The position numbers were made by a program, and so were the translations under genes. A stretch of DNA of 34,870 bases from positions 1 to 34,870 of the forward strand of contig ONMV01000020.1 in the NCBI GenBank assembly GCA_900319005.1, written 5' to 3'. Positions 14,505 through 22,045 of this stretch are shown here, piece by piece (within the stretch, counting starts at the first letter, position 1; every line of letters begins with the position of its first letter). Under the pieces are notes generated by a model. It had not been told where the DNA came from. It worked only from the letters and a program-made list of their open reading frames with translations, and did not search any database. Origin of the DNA: an uncultured Bacteroidales bacterium (GTDB taxonomy: Bacteria > Bacteroidota > Bacteroidia > Bacteroidales > Paludibacteraceae).

Positions 14505-15452
14505 ATGATTGATATTAACCAAGTCATAGAATCGTTGGATTGGAGCAAGGATCCGAAAGGTCTATACGAGCCCATCGGGTACACCTTGGCTTCTGGCGGC
14601 AAACGCATCCGTCCTACCTTGGCGATGATTGCCTCATCCCTGTTTGGCGGCAAAGAGGAAGAGGTATTACCTGCAGCATTGGCATTGGAGGTATTCCATA
14701 ACTTCACACTACTGCACGATGATGTGATGGACCGCGCTGAAGTGCGTCGCGGCCGACCTACCGTACATGTGAAATGGAATGACAACACCGCCATCCTTTC
14801 CGGCGACCAGATGTTGATTGAAGCATACAAACTACTCAGCCATGTTCCCACCGACAAACTGCCGCAGGTTCTCCAATGGTTCAACACCATGGCAACCGGC
14901 ATATGCGAAGGACAGCAGTACGATGTGGATTTTGAGCAGAAGAATGAGGTCTCCATCGCCGAGTATATGAAGATGATTGAGCTCAAGACCTCTGTGCTAT
15001 TAGCCTATGCGCTGAAGATTGGCGGGTACATCGCCGGTGCAAATCCCGCCCAATTGGAGAGCCTCTATCAGTTCGGACTGCATATAGGTCTGGCATTCCA
15101 GATACAAGATGATATACTGGATGTCTATGGTAACCCCGAGACTTTCGGAAAAGCCATTGGAGGAGATATCTGCTGCAACAAAAAGACGTTTCTTCTTCTC
15201 ACCGCCTTTGAGAAAGCGGACCCGCAAAGCAAGGCAGAGTTGCAACAATGGTTAGCCATTAGCAACAGAAATCAGGAGAAGATAGCCGCTATCACCGCCA
15301 TCTACGATCACTTGGGCGTACGCGCTGCCGGAGAAACTGCGATGGAGGAACATACTACGCTCGCCTTGGCGCAATTGGACACTTTGCCACAGAATGAGGC
15401 AACCGCACAACTGCGATCCCTCGCGGAGCGTCTTGCCGCACGAAAGAAATAA
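14505..15452 (+). CDS. Polyprenyl diphosphate synthase
   Basis: This 315-residue trans-prenyltransferase condenses isopentenyl diphosphate onto an allylic diphosphate. The first aspartate motif is DDVMD at 72-76 (within TLLHDDVMDRAEVRRGRPTVH), and the second is DDILD at 202-206 with QIQ before it. GGKRIRP near residue 31 binds the homoallylic substrate. A Phe sits five residues before the first Asp motif, a position that influences chain length, but I would not predict the product from that alone. It may supply the chain for MenA (same window) or for undecaprenol-type lipids. Confidence 0.92.
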   Translation: MIDINQVIESLDWSKDPKGLYEPIGYTLASGGKRIRPTLAMIASSLFGGKEEEVLPAALALEVFHNFTLLHDDVMDRAEVRRGRPTVHVKWNDNTAILSGDQMLIEAYKLLSHVPTDKLPQVLQWFNTMATGICEGQQYDVDFEQKNEVSIAEYMKMIELKTSVLLAYALKIGGYIAGANPAQLESLYQFGLHIGLAFQIQDDILDVYGNPETFGKAIGGDICCNKKTFLLLTAFEKADPQSKAELQQWLAISNRNQEKIAAITAIYDHLGVRAAGETAMEEHTTLALAQLDTLPQNEATAQLRSLAERLAARKK

Positions 15453-15458
15453 AGGAAC

Positions 15459-15489
15459 AAATAGTAAATGACTAAATAGTAAATAGTGT
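15459..15489. repeat. 7/8-bp degenerate array upstream of the next gene
   Basis: AAATAGT units alternate with AAATGACT over about 30 bp and end directly at the ATG of the following gene (15491). Confidence 0.7.
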
Positions 15490-15490
15490 T

Positions 15491-16258
15491 ATGCCCTACA
15501 GACGTTTACCCAATACGGATTTAGCCCGTCTTCACGCCTTACAGAATGCTATTCAACAGGCGCAGTCTGCTGATTATACGGAACAAGTTATTCCTTACAA
15601 AGTGCTAAGTGAAGTACAGCGGTTCTTAGTGCCTTTCGAGAACGTAGTGATGCAATCGAAAGATAACTATAAATCCACCGTCAATGCCAATAAGCAGTAC
15701 CGTCATATCGTGCAGAATGCGCGTATGTATATCTCCCATTTCATCCAGGTCCTCAACCTGGCTGTCATTCGCGGAGAGATCAAGAAAGAGCAGAAACTGC
15801 TTTACGGCCTCGATCCTCACCAACATGTAGTACCGGATTTATCCACCGAAGAATACATCCTCGAATGGGGAAAGAAGATCATTGATGGTGAACAGAAACG
15901 TATGGCCAATGGCGGATTCCCGATCTATAATCCGGCTATCAACAAAGTGAAGGTACACTACGATATCTTCTGCGAACACCAACGCCAGCATACGTTCCAC
16001 ATGCAGAACACGGAGCGTGTACAAGGCGATTTGGGACCGCTCCGCACACAAGCGGATGAGATCATACTGAATCTATGGAACATCATCGAAGACTATTACA
16101 AGGATCTTTTGCCATACGCCCGTATGATGAAATGCCAGTTATACGGCGTCATCTATTACTACCGTAAAGGCGAAAGAAAACTCACGGCCGATAGTGACCG
16201 TGAGCTCAAACGAATAATGGATAGTCAGCCTACTTTCCAATGGTCTGCTGAGGAGTAA
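15491..16258 (+). CDS. Conserved-looking hypothetical protein
   Basis: This is a 255-residue, mainly helical, soluble protein without signal peptide or membrane segment. It begins MPYRRLPNTDLARLHALQNA and has tracts such as NARMYISHFIQVLNLAV, KKIIDGEQKRMANGGFPIYNP and DEIILNLWNIIEDYYKDL. I do not recognise a named domain. Codon use and length look like a real gene and it follows the polyprenyl synthase by 38 bp. Its last 29 bp overlap the end of the convergent folate gene. Confidence 0.75.
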   Translation: MPYRRLPNTDLARLHALQNAIQQAQSADYTEQVIPYKVLSEVQRFLVPFENVVMQSKDNYKSTVNANKQYRHIVQNARMYISHFIQVLNLAVIRGEIKKEQKLLYGLDPHQHVVPDLSTEEYILEWGKKIIDGEQKRMANGGFPIYNPAINKVKVHYDIFCEHQRQHTFHMQNTERVQGDLGPLRTQADEIILNLWNIIEDYYKDLLPYARMMKCQLYGVIYYYRKGERKLTADSDRELKRIMDSQPTFQWSAEE

Positions 16259-16835
16259 CGACGCGGTCCATCTTATGGTCATGCATCAAATGCGGCACAT
16301 CATGCTTCTTGAGCTGGAACGCATAGCATACACCTATCTTTTTGGAAGAAGGATATTTGGCAAGGAACTTGTCATAATACCCGCCACCGCGACCAATACG
16401 ATGACAATGCAGGTCAAAAACCACCCCGGGCACCAGCATCAAATCAATAGAACCCGTATAAGTTGGAGTCTGAGGTTCAGGGACACCCAAACGACCCTTG
16501 CGCATCATATCCTCTCCATCGTAGGGACGCACCTCCATCGAGTGACGATGGGTAACAGGTAAAAGAAATGTTTTTTGATCCTTGTATTTCTCGAGCAACG
16601 GACGCAAATCCACTTCGTTATGCACCGGGTAATACATCAGTACCACCTTCGCATTGCGGAAGACGGACATCTGCTCGATTTGAGAGATAATAAGCGCTGA
16701 ATCGGCAGCCACTTCCTCTTTAGTCAAGATACGACGACGCTGCTCCACAATAGCACGCAAGGCCGACTGCTCACGATGAATACGTACCCACGGAAGCCAT
16801 GCAAGAATATCGTGTATTTGCGAATCAAATAACAT
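16230..16835 (-). CDS. 5-formyltetrahydrofolate cyclo-ligase
   Basis: This 201-residue enzyme converts 5-formyl-THF to 5,10-methenyl-THF using ATP. Visible marks are MYYPVHNEVDLRPLL, the phosphate-binding DLMLVPGVVFDLHCHRIGRGGGYYDKFL (positions about 133-160, key part GRGGGYYD) and IGVCYAFQL. The N-terminus carries about 25 residues before the usual start region (RAIVEQRRRILTKEEV); no later ATG fits, so I keep the ATG at 16835. It has its own promoter at 16889-16919, and its end overlaps the convergent gene. Confidence 0.93.
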   Translation of the reverse strand: MLFDSQIHDILAWLPWVRIHREQSALRAIVEQRRRILTKEEVAADSALIISQIEQMSVFRNAKVVLMYYPVHNEVDLRPLLEKYKDQKTFLLPVTHRHSMEVRPYDGEDMMRKGRLGVPEPQTPTYTGSIDLMLVPGVVFDLHCHRIGRGGGYYDKFLAKYPSSKKIGVCYAFQLKKHDVPHLMHDHKMDRVVTPQQTIGK

Positions 16836-16888
16836 AGTAAAATTGATGATTTAAAATAATTAATAGATTGATTTAATGTTTCGGGCTG

Positions 16889-16919
16889 CAAAATTACTGC
16901 TTTTTTCCGAAATATGCAA
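16889..16919 (-). promoter_or_regulatory. Promoter of the 5-formyl-THF cyclo-ligase gene
   Basis: Minus strand: TTG (16919-16917), 20 bp, TAATTTTG (16896-16889); extended -33 TTGCATATT, spacer ending AAAAGCAG. Confidence 0.85.
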
Positions 16920-16942
16920 GAGAAAAAGTATTTTTATATAGA

Positions 16943-18253
16943 ATGAAGCGTTTTTTATACATAACATTAAGTGTGCTAACTGTTATTATAACAGGATGCG
17001 AGGGAGGTAGTTATAGTTATAACCCATCCGCATCTGTAGCACGTTTATCTGCGTTTGCGTTCGCCAAGAACGATTCTATGCCGGGTCTGCGAGCCGCTGT
17101 TTTTTCCGTAGAAGAATTGAATGATACCGGTCTGATATGGAATAAAGACTCCATACTCTATGGTACACGTTTGGATCGTGTCGTTCCTCGTTTGACATTT
17201 GCCGCTACTCCCAGTGCCGCATGGATCACCACGCCGGACACGGTCTGCAACCTCACCGGCTACGATACCTTGAATTTCACCAAGAATCCAATTTATCTCA
17301 CCATCCGCTCGTCCGACAAGTCAAACACGAAAACATATGAGATACGGGCCACTGTACATCAACAGGATCCGGACTTATATACATGGACTACCCTTACTGA
17401 AGGCATCTACCCATCGGACAACGATGAGCAACGCGCCGTCATGCTCGGCAACTCCTTCATTCTCCTCAAGAGTAACGGAACGGAAACGTATGCCTATCAA
17501 TCTACAGATGGCGCAGTATGGAATGATCTGGGCGATGTGACCGGCCTTCCCGATGATGTACGGGTACGTCAAATCATCAGCGACGGAGAACGCATGTACT
17601 ATGGCGCAGAGAAAATGCTTTATACCAGTACCAATGCCATCGATTGGAGTGCCACTCCGGTGGATTATTCCATCGTCTCAATGCTGCTCTATTGGAACAA
17701 ACGCACCTGGGCGCTGATAAATAATAACGGCTTTCAGTTAGCTTACTACGCTAATGGCACACTGGACACTTTAGCCCTTCGTCCCGACAATGATTTCCCC
17801 GTTCGGGATTTTGCAACAGTTTGTTTCGAGAGTTCCAGTCTGCGCCAACGCGCAATGATTATCGGAGGTATCAATACGAACGGAGATGAATGCGACGGAA
17901 GGTGGTGTATGGAGTACTCCTCCCATCCCACAAACTTGAACGGCACCTATCGTTTGCAAAATTTCTCGGAAGGACGGGATAATTTCGCCCCCGTCTCCGG
18001 TGCTGCTGCCGTAGCATATAAGAATTTACTGCTGCTCTTCCGCTATTCAGACATCATGACTTCTGCCGATGAAGGACTCAACTGGACCAAAGCAGACTCA
18101 TCAAAAAACAGGCTGCCGGAGATCTTCCGCGAACGGCAGTATCAGTCCGCCATCAAATACAATAATAATATTTACCTTTTCGGAGGACAAAAAGAGCAAA
18201 ATGTCTATAGCGATGGATGCAAAGGACGGCTCAACTCCATTGATTGGAAATAA
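16943..18253 (+). CDS. DUF6242-type lipoprotein
   Basis: This 436-residue protein has a lipoprotein signal (YITLSVLTVIITGC, Cys19). The N-terminal half (about 25-130) looks like a tandem Ig-like region (RLSAFAFAKNDSMPGLRAAVFSVEE, LNFTKNPIYLTIRSSDKS, YEIRATVHQ). The C-terminal half resembles a kelch-like or sialidase-like propeller (WTTLTEGIYPSDNDEQRAVML, YQSTDGAVWNDL, RAMIIGGINTNGDE, SAIKYNNNIYLFGGQ). This matches my memory of DUF6242 proteins of Bacteroidales; the function is unknown. No clear TAnnTTTG promoter is upstream. The best candidate is TATTTTTA at 16930-16937, five bases before the ATG. Confidence 0.7.
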   Translation: MKRFLYITLSVLTVIITGCEGGSYSYNPSASVARLSAFAFAKNDSMPGLRAAVFSVEELNDTGLIWNKDSILYGTRLDRVVPRLTFAATPSAAWITTPDTVCNLTGYDTLNFTKNPIYLTIRSSDKSNTKTYEIRATVHQQDPDLYTWTTLTEGIYPSDNDEQRAVMLGNSFILLKSNGTETYAYQSTDGAVWNDLGDVTGLPDDVRVRQIISDGERMYYGAEKMLYTSTNAIDWSATPVDYSIVSMLLYWNKRTWALINNNGFQLAYYANGTLDTLALRPDNDFPVRDFATVCFESSSLRQRAMIIGGINTNGDECDGRWCMEYSSHPTNLNGTYRLQNFSEGRDNFAPVSGAAAVAYKNLLLLFRYSDIMTSADEGLNWTKADSSKNRLPEIFRERQYQSAIKYNNNIYLFGGQKEQNVYSDGCKGRLNSIDWK

Positions 18254-18260
18254 AACTAAC

Positions 18261-18284
18261 AACTTTAAAATATTAACATTATGA
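18261..18284 (+). promoter_or_regulatory. AT-rich leader of pgk, shared with the big surface gene
   Basis: The 24 bases ending at the pgk start differ by one base from the leader just before the start of the 1805-aa surface protein (minus, 33509-33486). The shared pattern is AACTTTAAAATnTTAACATT followed by ATGA. It probably acts as a translation-enhancing AT-rich leader, which replaces Shine-Dalgarno in many Bacteroidota genes. Confidence 0.55.
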
Positions 18285-19531
18285 TTATCAAAGATTACAA
18301 ATTCGCTGGTAAAAAAGCGATCGTACGTGTAGATTTCAACGTACCTTTGGATGAAAATGGCAAGATCACAGACGACACCCGTATCCGCGGTGCGCTGCCT
18401 ACCCTCAAGTACATTCTCGACGAAGGAGGTGCACTTATCATTATGAGCCATATGGGCAAACCCAAAGGCAAGGTATCGGCTAAGTTCAGCCTCAGCCAGA
18501 TTAAAGATGCTGTTTCCGCAGCGCTCGGTCGTCCCGTTCAGTTCGCTAAGGATTGCGCGAAAGCACAGGATCAAGCTGCAGCCCTCCAACCGGGCGAGGT
18601 ACTCCTGCTCGAGAACCTCCGTTTCTATCCCGAAGAGGAAGGCAAACCGGTAGGCATCGAGAAAGAAGATCCGGCTTACGAACCCGCAAAGAAAGAGATG
18701 AAAGCACGCCAGAAAGAGTTCGCCAAGACTCTTGCTTCCTACGCAGACTGCTATGTCATGGACGCTTTCGGTACCGCACACCGCAAACATGCATCTACCG
18801 CTGTCATCGCAGACTATTTTGATGCAGACAACAAAATGCTTGGTTTCCTTATGGAGAAAGAGGTAGCCGCAGTAGATGCGATACTTAAAGATATCAAACG
18901 TCCGTTCGTAGCGATCATGGGTGGTTCGAAAGTGAGCTCCAAGATCGGTATCATTGAGAACCTCCTTGGCAAAGTGGACAAACTCATCCTCTGCGGCGGT
19001 ATGACCTATACCTTCGCTAAGGCACACGGCGGCGAGATTGGCGGTTCTATCGTGGAGCTCGACAAACTGGATGTCGCTCTCGGTGTAGAAGAACTCGCCA
19101 AGAAGAATGGTGTTGAACTCGTTCTCGCTCCGGATGCTATCTGCGCAGACAACTTCAGCAATGATGCCAACAAGAAAGTATTCCCCTCGAACGCTATCCC
19201 AGAGGGTTGGGAAGGTCTGGACGCAGGTCCGAAAGCACAGGAAAATTTCCGTAAAGCCATCAAGGGCGCCAAGACTATCCTCTGGAATGGTCCTGCAGGT
19301 GTGTTTGAGTTCGATAACTTCTGTGATGGTAGCCGCGCTATCGGCGAGGCGATTGCAGAGGCAACAGCCGAAGGAGCTTTCTCTCTCATCGGTGGTGGCG
19401 ACTCCGTTGCTTGCGTGAACAAGTTCGGTCTGGCTGACAAAGTTTCATATATCTCTACCGGCGGTGGTGCCCTCCTCGAGGCTATCGAAGGCAAAATTCT
19501 TCCGGGTGTAGCAGCTATTAAAGGAGAATAA
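18281..19531 (+). CDS. pgk: Phosphoglycerate kinase
   Basis: This 416-residue glycolytic enzyme transfers phosphate from 1,3-bisphosphoglycerate to ADP. The N-terminal substrate region [25 protein letters not shown] and MSHMGKPKG is intact, as are the hinge and lid region [14 protein letters not shown] and the nucleotide site GPAGVFEF and GGGDSVA. Length matches the family. It heads a compact run of four genes (pgk, DUF3127, phosphoesterase, recO) with gaps or overlaps of a few bases. The long open frame on the opposite strand is a shadow. Confidence 0.98.
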   Translation: MIIKDYKFAGKKAIVRVDFNVPLDENGKITDDTRIRGALPTLKYILDEGGALIIMSHMGKPKGKVSAKFSLSQIKDAVSAALGRPVQFAKDCAKAQDQAAALQPGEVLLLENLRFYPEEEGKPVGIEKEDPAYEPAKKEMKARQKEFAKTLASYADCYVMDAFGTAHRKHASTAVIADYFDADNKMLGFLMEKEVAAVDAILKDIKRPFVAIMGGSKVSSKIGIIENLLGKVDKLILCGGMTYTFAKAHGGEIGGSIVELDKLDVALGVEELAKKNGVELVLAPDAICADNFSNDANKKVFPSNAIPEGWEGLDAGPKAQENFRKAIKGAKTILWNGPAGVFEFDNFCDGSRAIGEAIAEATAEGAFSLIGGGDSVACVNKFGLADKVSYISTGGGALLEAIEGKILPGVAAIKGE

Positions 19532-19534
19532 GTT

Positions 19535-19972
19535 ATGGAAGTAGTAGGCAAAATCATTCAAGTCCTGCCGGCTCAAGAAGGTGTCGGACGTAACGGCAAT
19601 CCATGGAAGGTGCAGCCGTATGTATTAGAAACGCTTGATCAATACCCCCGCAAGGTACATTTCGAGGTATTCGGCGAGGAACGTATCAAACAGAATCCTT
19701 GTGAGATTGACCAATTGGTAACGGTTAGTTTCGATATTGAGAGCCGCGAGTTCAACGGTCGTTGGTACACCTCTATCCGTGCATGGAGAATCCAGCAGGG
19801 CGACACCACTCAAGTCGCTGCTGCAGCTCCTGCTGCAGCTCCCGTTGCAGCTCCTACTGCGGCACCAGTGGCTGCTGCTCCGGCACAAGCAGCTCCGGCT
19901 GAGGGTATACCGGCGAATATTGATCCGTTTGATGCCTCCGCAGGAGACGGAACCAGTGATCTTCCCTTTTGA
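19535..19972 (+). CDS. DUF3127 OB-fold-like protein with SSB-like C-terminal tip
   Basis: This 145-residue protein starts 3 bp after pgk. Residues 1-90 are the DUF3127 domain (MEVVGKIIQVLPAQEG, NPWKVQPYVLET, RKVHFEVFGEERI, VTVSFDIESREFNGRWYTSIRAW), which looks like an OB fold. Residues about 95-125 are an Ala/Pro/Val-rich linker coded by near-repeats of GCTGCAGCTCC. The end, FDASAGDGTSDLPF, resembles the acidic tip of single-stranded DNA-binding proteins (DxDDIPF). The plan of OB domain, flexible linker and acidic DLPF tip is that of SSB, and recO lies two genes downstream. A role in single-stranded DNA handling is an inference. The stop shares one base with the next start. Confidence 0.88.
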   Translation: MEVVGKIIQVLPAQEGVGRNGNPWKVQPYVLETLDQYPRKVHFEVFGEERIKQNPCEIDQLVTVSFDIESREFNGRWYTSIRAWRIQQGDTTQVAAAAPAAAPVAAPTAAPVAAAPAQAAPAEGIPANIDPFDASAGDGTSDLPF

Positions 19973-20883
19973 TGCGCAAGTGGATTAAATTCATATTATT
20001 CGTGCTGATGTTAGCGGGTGGTGCAGTGCTTTGCGCCATCCGCTGGCAGGCATGGTTCGGCATGCCTCCTGAGCCACATTGGACGGGAGACACAATAGAT
20101 TATGTTTTCCCCTATCCTACCGACGGATCTACCATTTTGGTCCTTGGCGACATCCATAATCGGCTCATGCAAGCAGACTATGACACTCTTGCTGCGCGTG
20201 TGCCCGAAGTAAATGCCGTAGCTCAGATAGGCGACTGGATGGAACGCGGACAAGAATACTACCGCCAGGAACTACTGCGCGAATGGACCCACAGCGCCCT
20301 CATGGGACTGCCGGTTATCGCGTGTCCGGGCAATCATGAGTACTCAAAAGGGATTATTAAATCCCTCTCTCCTGTATGGGAGCATACGTTCACTCATCCC
20401 GATAACGGTCCAGAAGGAGTGCCAGGAGTCAGTTACTTCTTGGATATTCCGAATATCCGCTTCATCGTGATTGATACCAACCCGCTCGTGCGACTCGTTG
20501 ATTTCACCCGTACCCTCACATGGCTGCGCGGGGCAATGAGAACTGCCGAACGCCGTTTCGTCGTTGTGATGATGCATCATCCGGTACTCTCCGTAGGCAA
20601 AGGACGCTATAACCTGCTTATCTATTCCGCCTTCCGCCATGCGCTGGGAGATGCAGATCTCGTGATTGCAGGACACGACCATAGTTATATGCGCTATACG
20701 CCATTCGTCATTCTCAATTCCGCCGGTAAAATCAAACCACAACAGCCGCTCTTTGATCCCGAAAAGACGGACACCGTTCCCGTCTATGGAATTCTTACTG
20801 CGAAACAGTCCGAGCTGCTGTTTACAATACATCGCATGAGCGACGGAGCACCAATCGACTCTCTCTATGTTAACCACGACTGA
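19972..20883 (+). CDS. Metallophosphoesterase, membrane-anchored
   Basis: This 303-residue calcineurin-like phosphoesterase has one N-terminal membrane segment (KFILFVLMLAGGAVLC). All metal-binding motifs are present in order: GDIHN near 57, GDWMERG, GNHEYS, VVMMHHPVLS and AGHDHSYMRY. The catalytic domain should lie outside the cytoplasmic membrane given one N-terminal anchor, or the segment may be a signal peptide. The ATG at 19972 overlaps the DUF3127 stop (TGATG); a TTG three bases earlier is not needed. Substrate unknown. Its 3' end overlaps recO by 17 bp. Confidence 0.9.
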   Translation: MRKWIKFILFVLMLAGGAVLCAIRWQAWFGMPPEPHWTGDTIDYVFPYPTDGSTILVLGDIHNRLMQADYDTLAARVPEVNAVAQIGDWMERGQEYYRQELLREWTHSALMGLPVIACPGNHEYSKGIIKSLSPVWEHTFTHPDNGPEGVPGVSYFLDIPNIRFIVIDTNPLVRLVDFTRTLTWLRGAMRTAERRFVVVMMHHPVLSVGKGRYNLLIYSAFRHALGDADLVIAGHDHSYMRYTPFVILNSAGKIKPQQPLFDPEKTDTVPVYGILTAKQSELLFTIHRMSDGAPIDSLYVNHD

Positions 20884-21427
20884 CGCGATAGTGCTGTCAC
20901 TCCAACCGCATTCGGACAAAGCGCATATATTACACACGTATACGCGCGCAAGCGGGCGCGTTAATTATATGGTGTATGGTCTCGGACGCAAAAACACTGC
21001 CGGCAAATACAGTCCGCTGTCGATTGTGCAACTGACCACAGATGAACGCTCCGTACGTACCGCTCAACTGATGTACGTGCCATCGACCCTCATCACAGAC
21101 CCATACAAACGCACTATAGCACTCTTCTTAAGCGAAGTGATGCATCATGTGCTTCGTCACCCGATGACCGATGAACTTATGTTCGACTTCATCGAACAGG
21201 CAATTAGAGAACTGGACTTAATGGAAAATGCCGAGAATTTTCATATACAGTTTCTCGTTTCCTTTGCCTCCAAACTCGGTTTTGCAATGGAGAAAGAACC
21301 GGCTGTTCCTACAACCCGGAAGGAGAGACAGGACACCCTTCGCACACTCTGTTCGTATTTTGCAGAACATGTGGATACATGGCAAAATCCACGCTCAATG
21401 GACGTACTTATGGAGGTTTTTGACTAA
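20867..21427 (+). CDS. recO: Short RecO-type DNA repair protein
   Basis: This 186-residue protein begins MLTTTDAIVLSLQPHSDKAHILHTYTRASGRVNYMVYG, the RecO OB domain. It continues with the helical part (DPYKRTIALFLSEVMHHVLR, FIEQAIRELDLMENAENFHIQFLVSFASKLGF). RecO loads RecA in the RecFOR pathway. From memory, Bacteroidales RecO is about 240 residues. Here the region between LGF and the final helices (TLRTLCSYFAEHV...SMDVLMEVF) is about 50 residues shorter, with no zinc-binding cysteines. It could be a naturally compact version. It overlaps the phosphoesterase gene by 17 bp and ends the pgk run. Confidence 0.82.
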   Translation: MLTTTDAIVLSLQPHSDKAHILHTYTRASGRVNYMVYGLGRKNTAGKYSPLSIVQLTTDERSVRTAQLMYVPSTLITDPYKRTIALFLSEVMHHVLRHPMTDELMFDFIEQAIRELDLMENAENFHIQFLVSFASKLGFAMEKEPAVPTTRKERQDTLRTLCSYFAEHVDTWQNPRSMDVLMEVFD

Positions 21428-21462
21428 AAACGCACATAAAAAGCAAAAAAAATACGAAAAAA

Positions 21463-21494
21463 TTTGGTCATATCAAAAAAAAGCAGTACCTTTG
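21463..21494 (+). promoter_or_regulatory. Promoter of the rpmH-rbfA operon
   Basis: TTTG (21463-21466), 20 bp ending AAAAGCAG, TACCTTTG (21487-21494). It gives a leader of about 50 bases before rpmH. Confidence 0.88.
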
Positions 21495-21551
21495 CAGTCC
21501 ATTTTGTGTATAAACCCGCCTTGTGAAAGGCCTAAAAAATAATTTAAGACA

Positions 21552-21710
21552 ATGAAACGTACATTCCAACCTTCCCAACGCAAGCGTCGTAACAAACACG
21601 GCTTCTTGGAGAGAATGGCTACCGCTAATGGTCGCCGTGTATTGGCTGCACGCCGTGCTAAAGGTCGTAAAAAACTGACCGTTGCCGACGAGGGACGCCA
21701 CAAATTTTAA
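21552..21710 (+). CDS. rpmH: 50S ribosomal protein L34
   Basis: This 52-residue protein, [20 protein letters not shown] followed by [22 protein letters not shown], is a clear L34 with the usual short C-terminal tail. It is a small basic protein of the large ribosomal subunit. It is first in an operon with its own strong promoter; its stop shares the A with the rbfA ATG (TAATG at 21708-21712). In many bacteria rpmH sits beside dnaA/rnpA; here it is linked to rbfA. Confidence 0.97.
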   Translation: MKRTFQPSQRKRRNKHGFLERMATANGRRVLAARRAKGRKKLTVADEGRHKF

Positions 21711-22045
21711 TGGAGTCAACTAGACAACACAAGATCGCTCGTCTCATTCAAAAGGACATGAGCGATATTCTTTTGCGATACGCGCGCACGCTACATGGAA
21801 CATTGATTTCCGTGAGTGAGGTGCGCGTTTCGCCTGACCTCTCTATTGCGCATATCTATCTCTCTATCTATCCTCAAAACAAGGTAGCGGATACGATGGC
21901 GCTGATTGAAGAGAACACTCACCGTTTTCGCGGTGAATTGGGCTCGCTCGAGCGCCATCAACTGCGCATAATCCCTGAAATTATCTTCCACCTGGATGAA
22001 ACGATAGATCGAATGGAGCGCATTGATGAACTTCTTAGAAAATAA
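21710..22045 (+). CDS. rbfA: Ribosome-binding factor A
   Basis: This 111-residue KH-like factor is needed for late maturation of the 30S subunit and 16S 5' end. Typical stretches are STRQHKIARLIQKDMSDIL, TLISVSEVRVSPDLSIAHIYLS and LRIIPEIIFHLDETIDRMERIDELL. It overlaps rpmH by one base and the next gene by 20 bp, so translation is coupled across the three. Confidence 0.95.
   Translation: MESTRQHKIARLIQKDMSDILLRYARTLHGTLISVSEVRVSPDLSIAHIYLSIYPQNKVADTMALIEENTHRFRGELGSLERHQLRIIPEIIFHLDETIDRMERIDELLRK

Noticed and set aside
18101-19027. A 308-codon open frame on the minus strand
   Set aside because: It is antisense to pgk and the end of the DUF6242 gene, with no promoter or family features.
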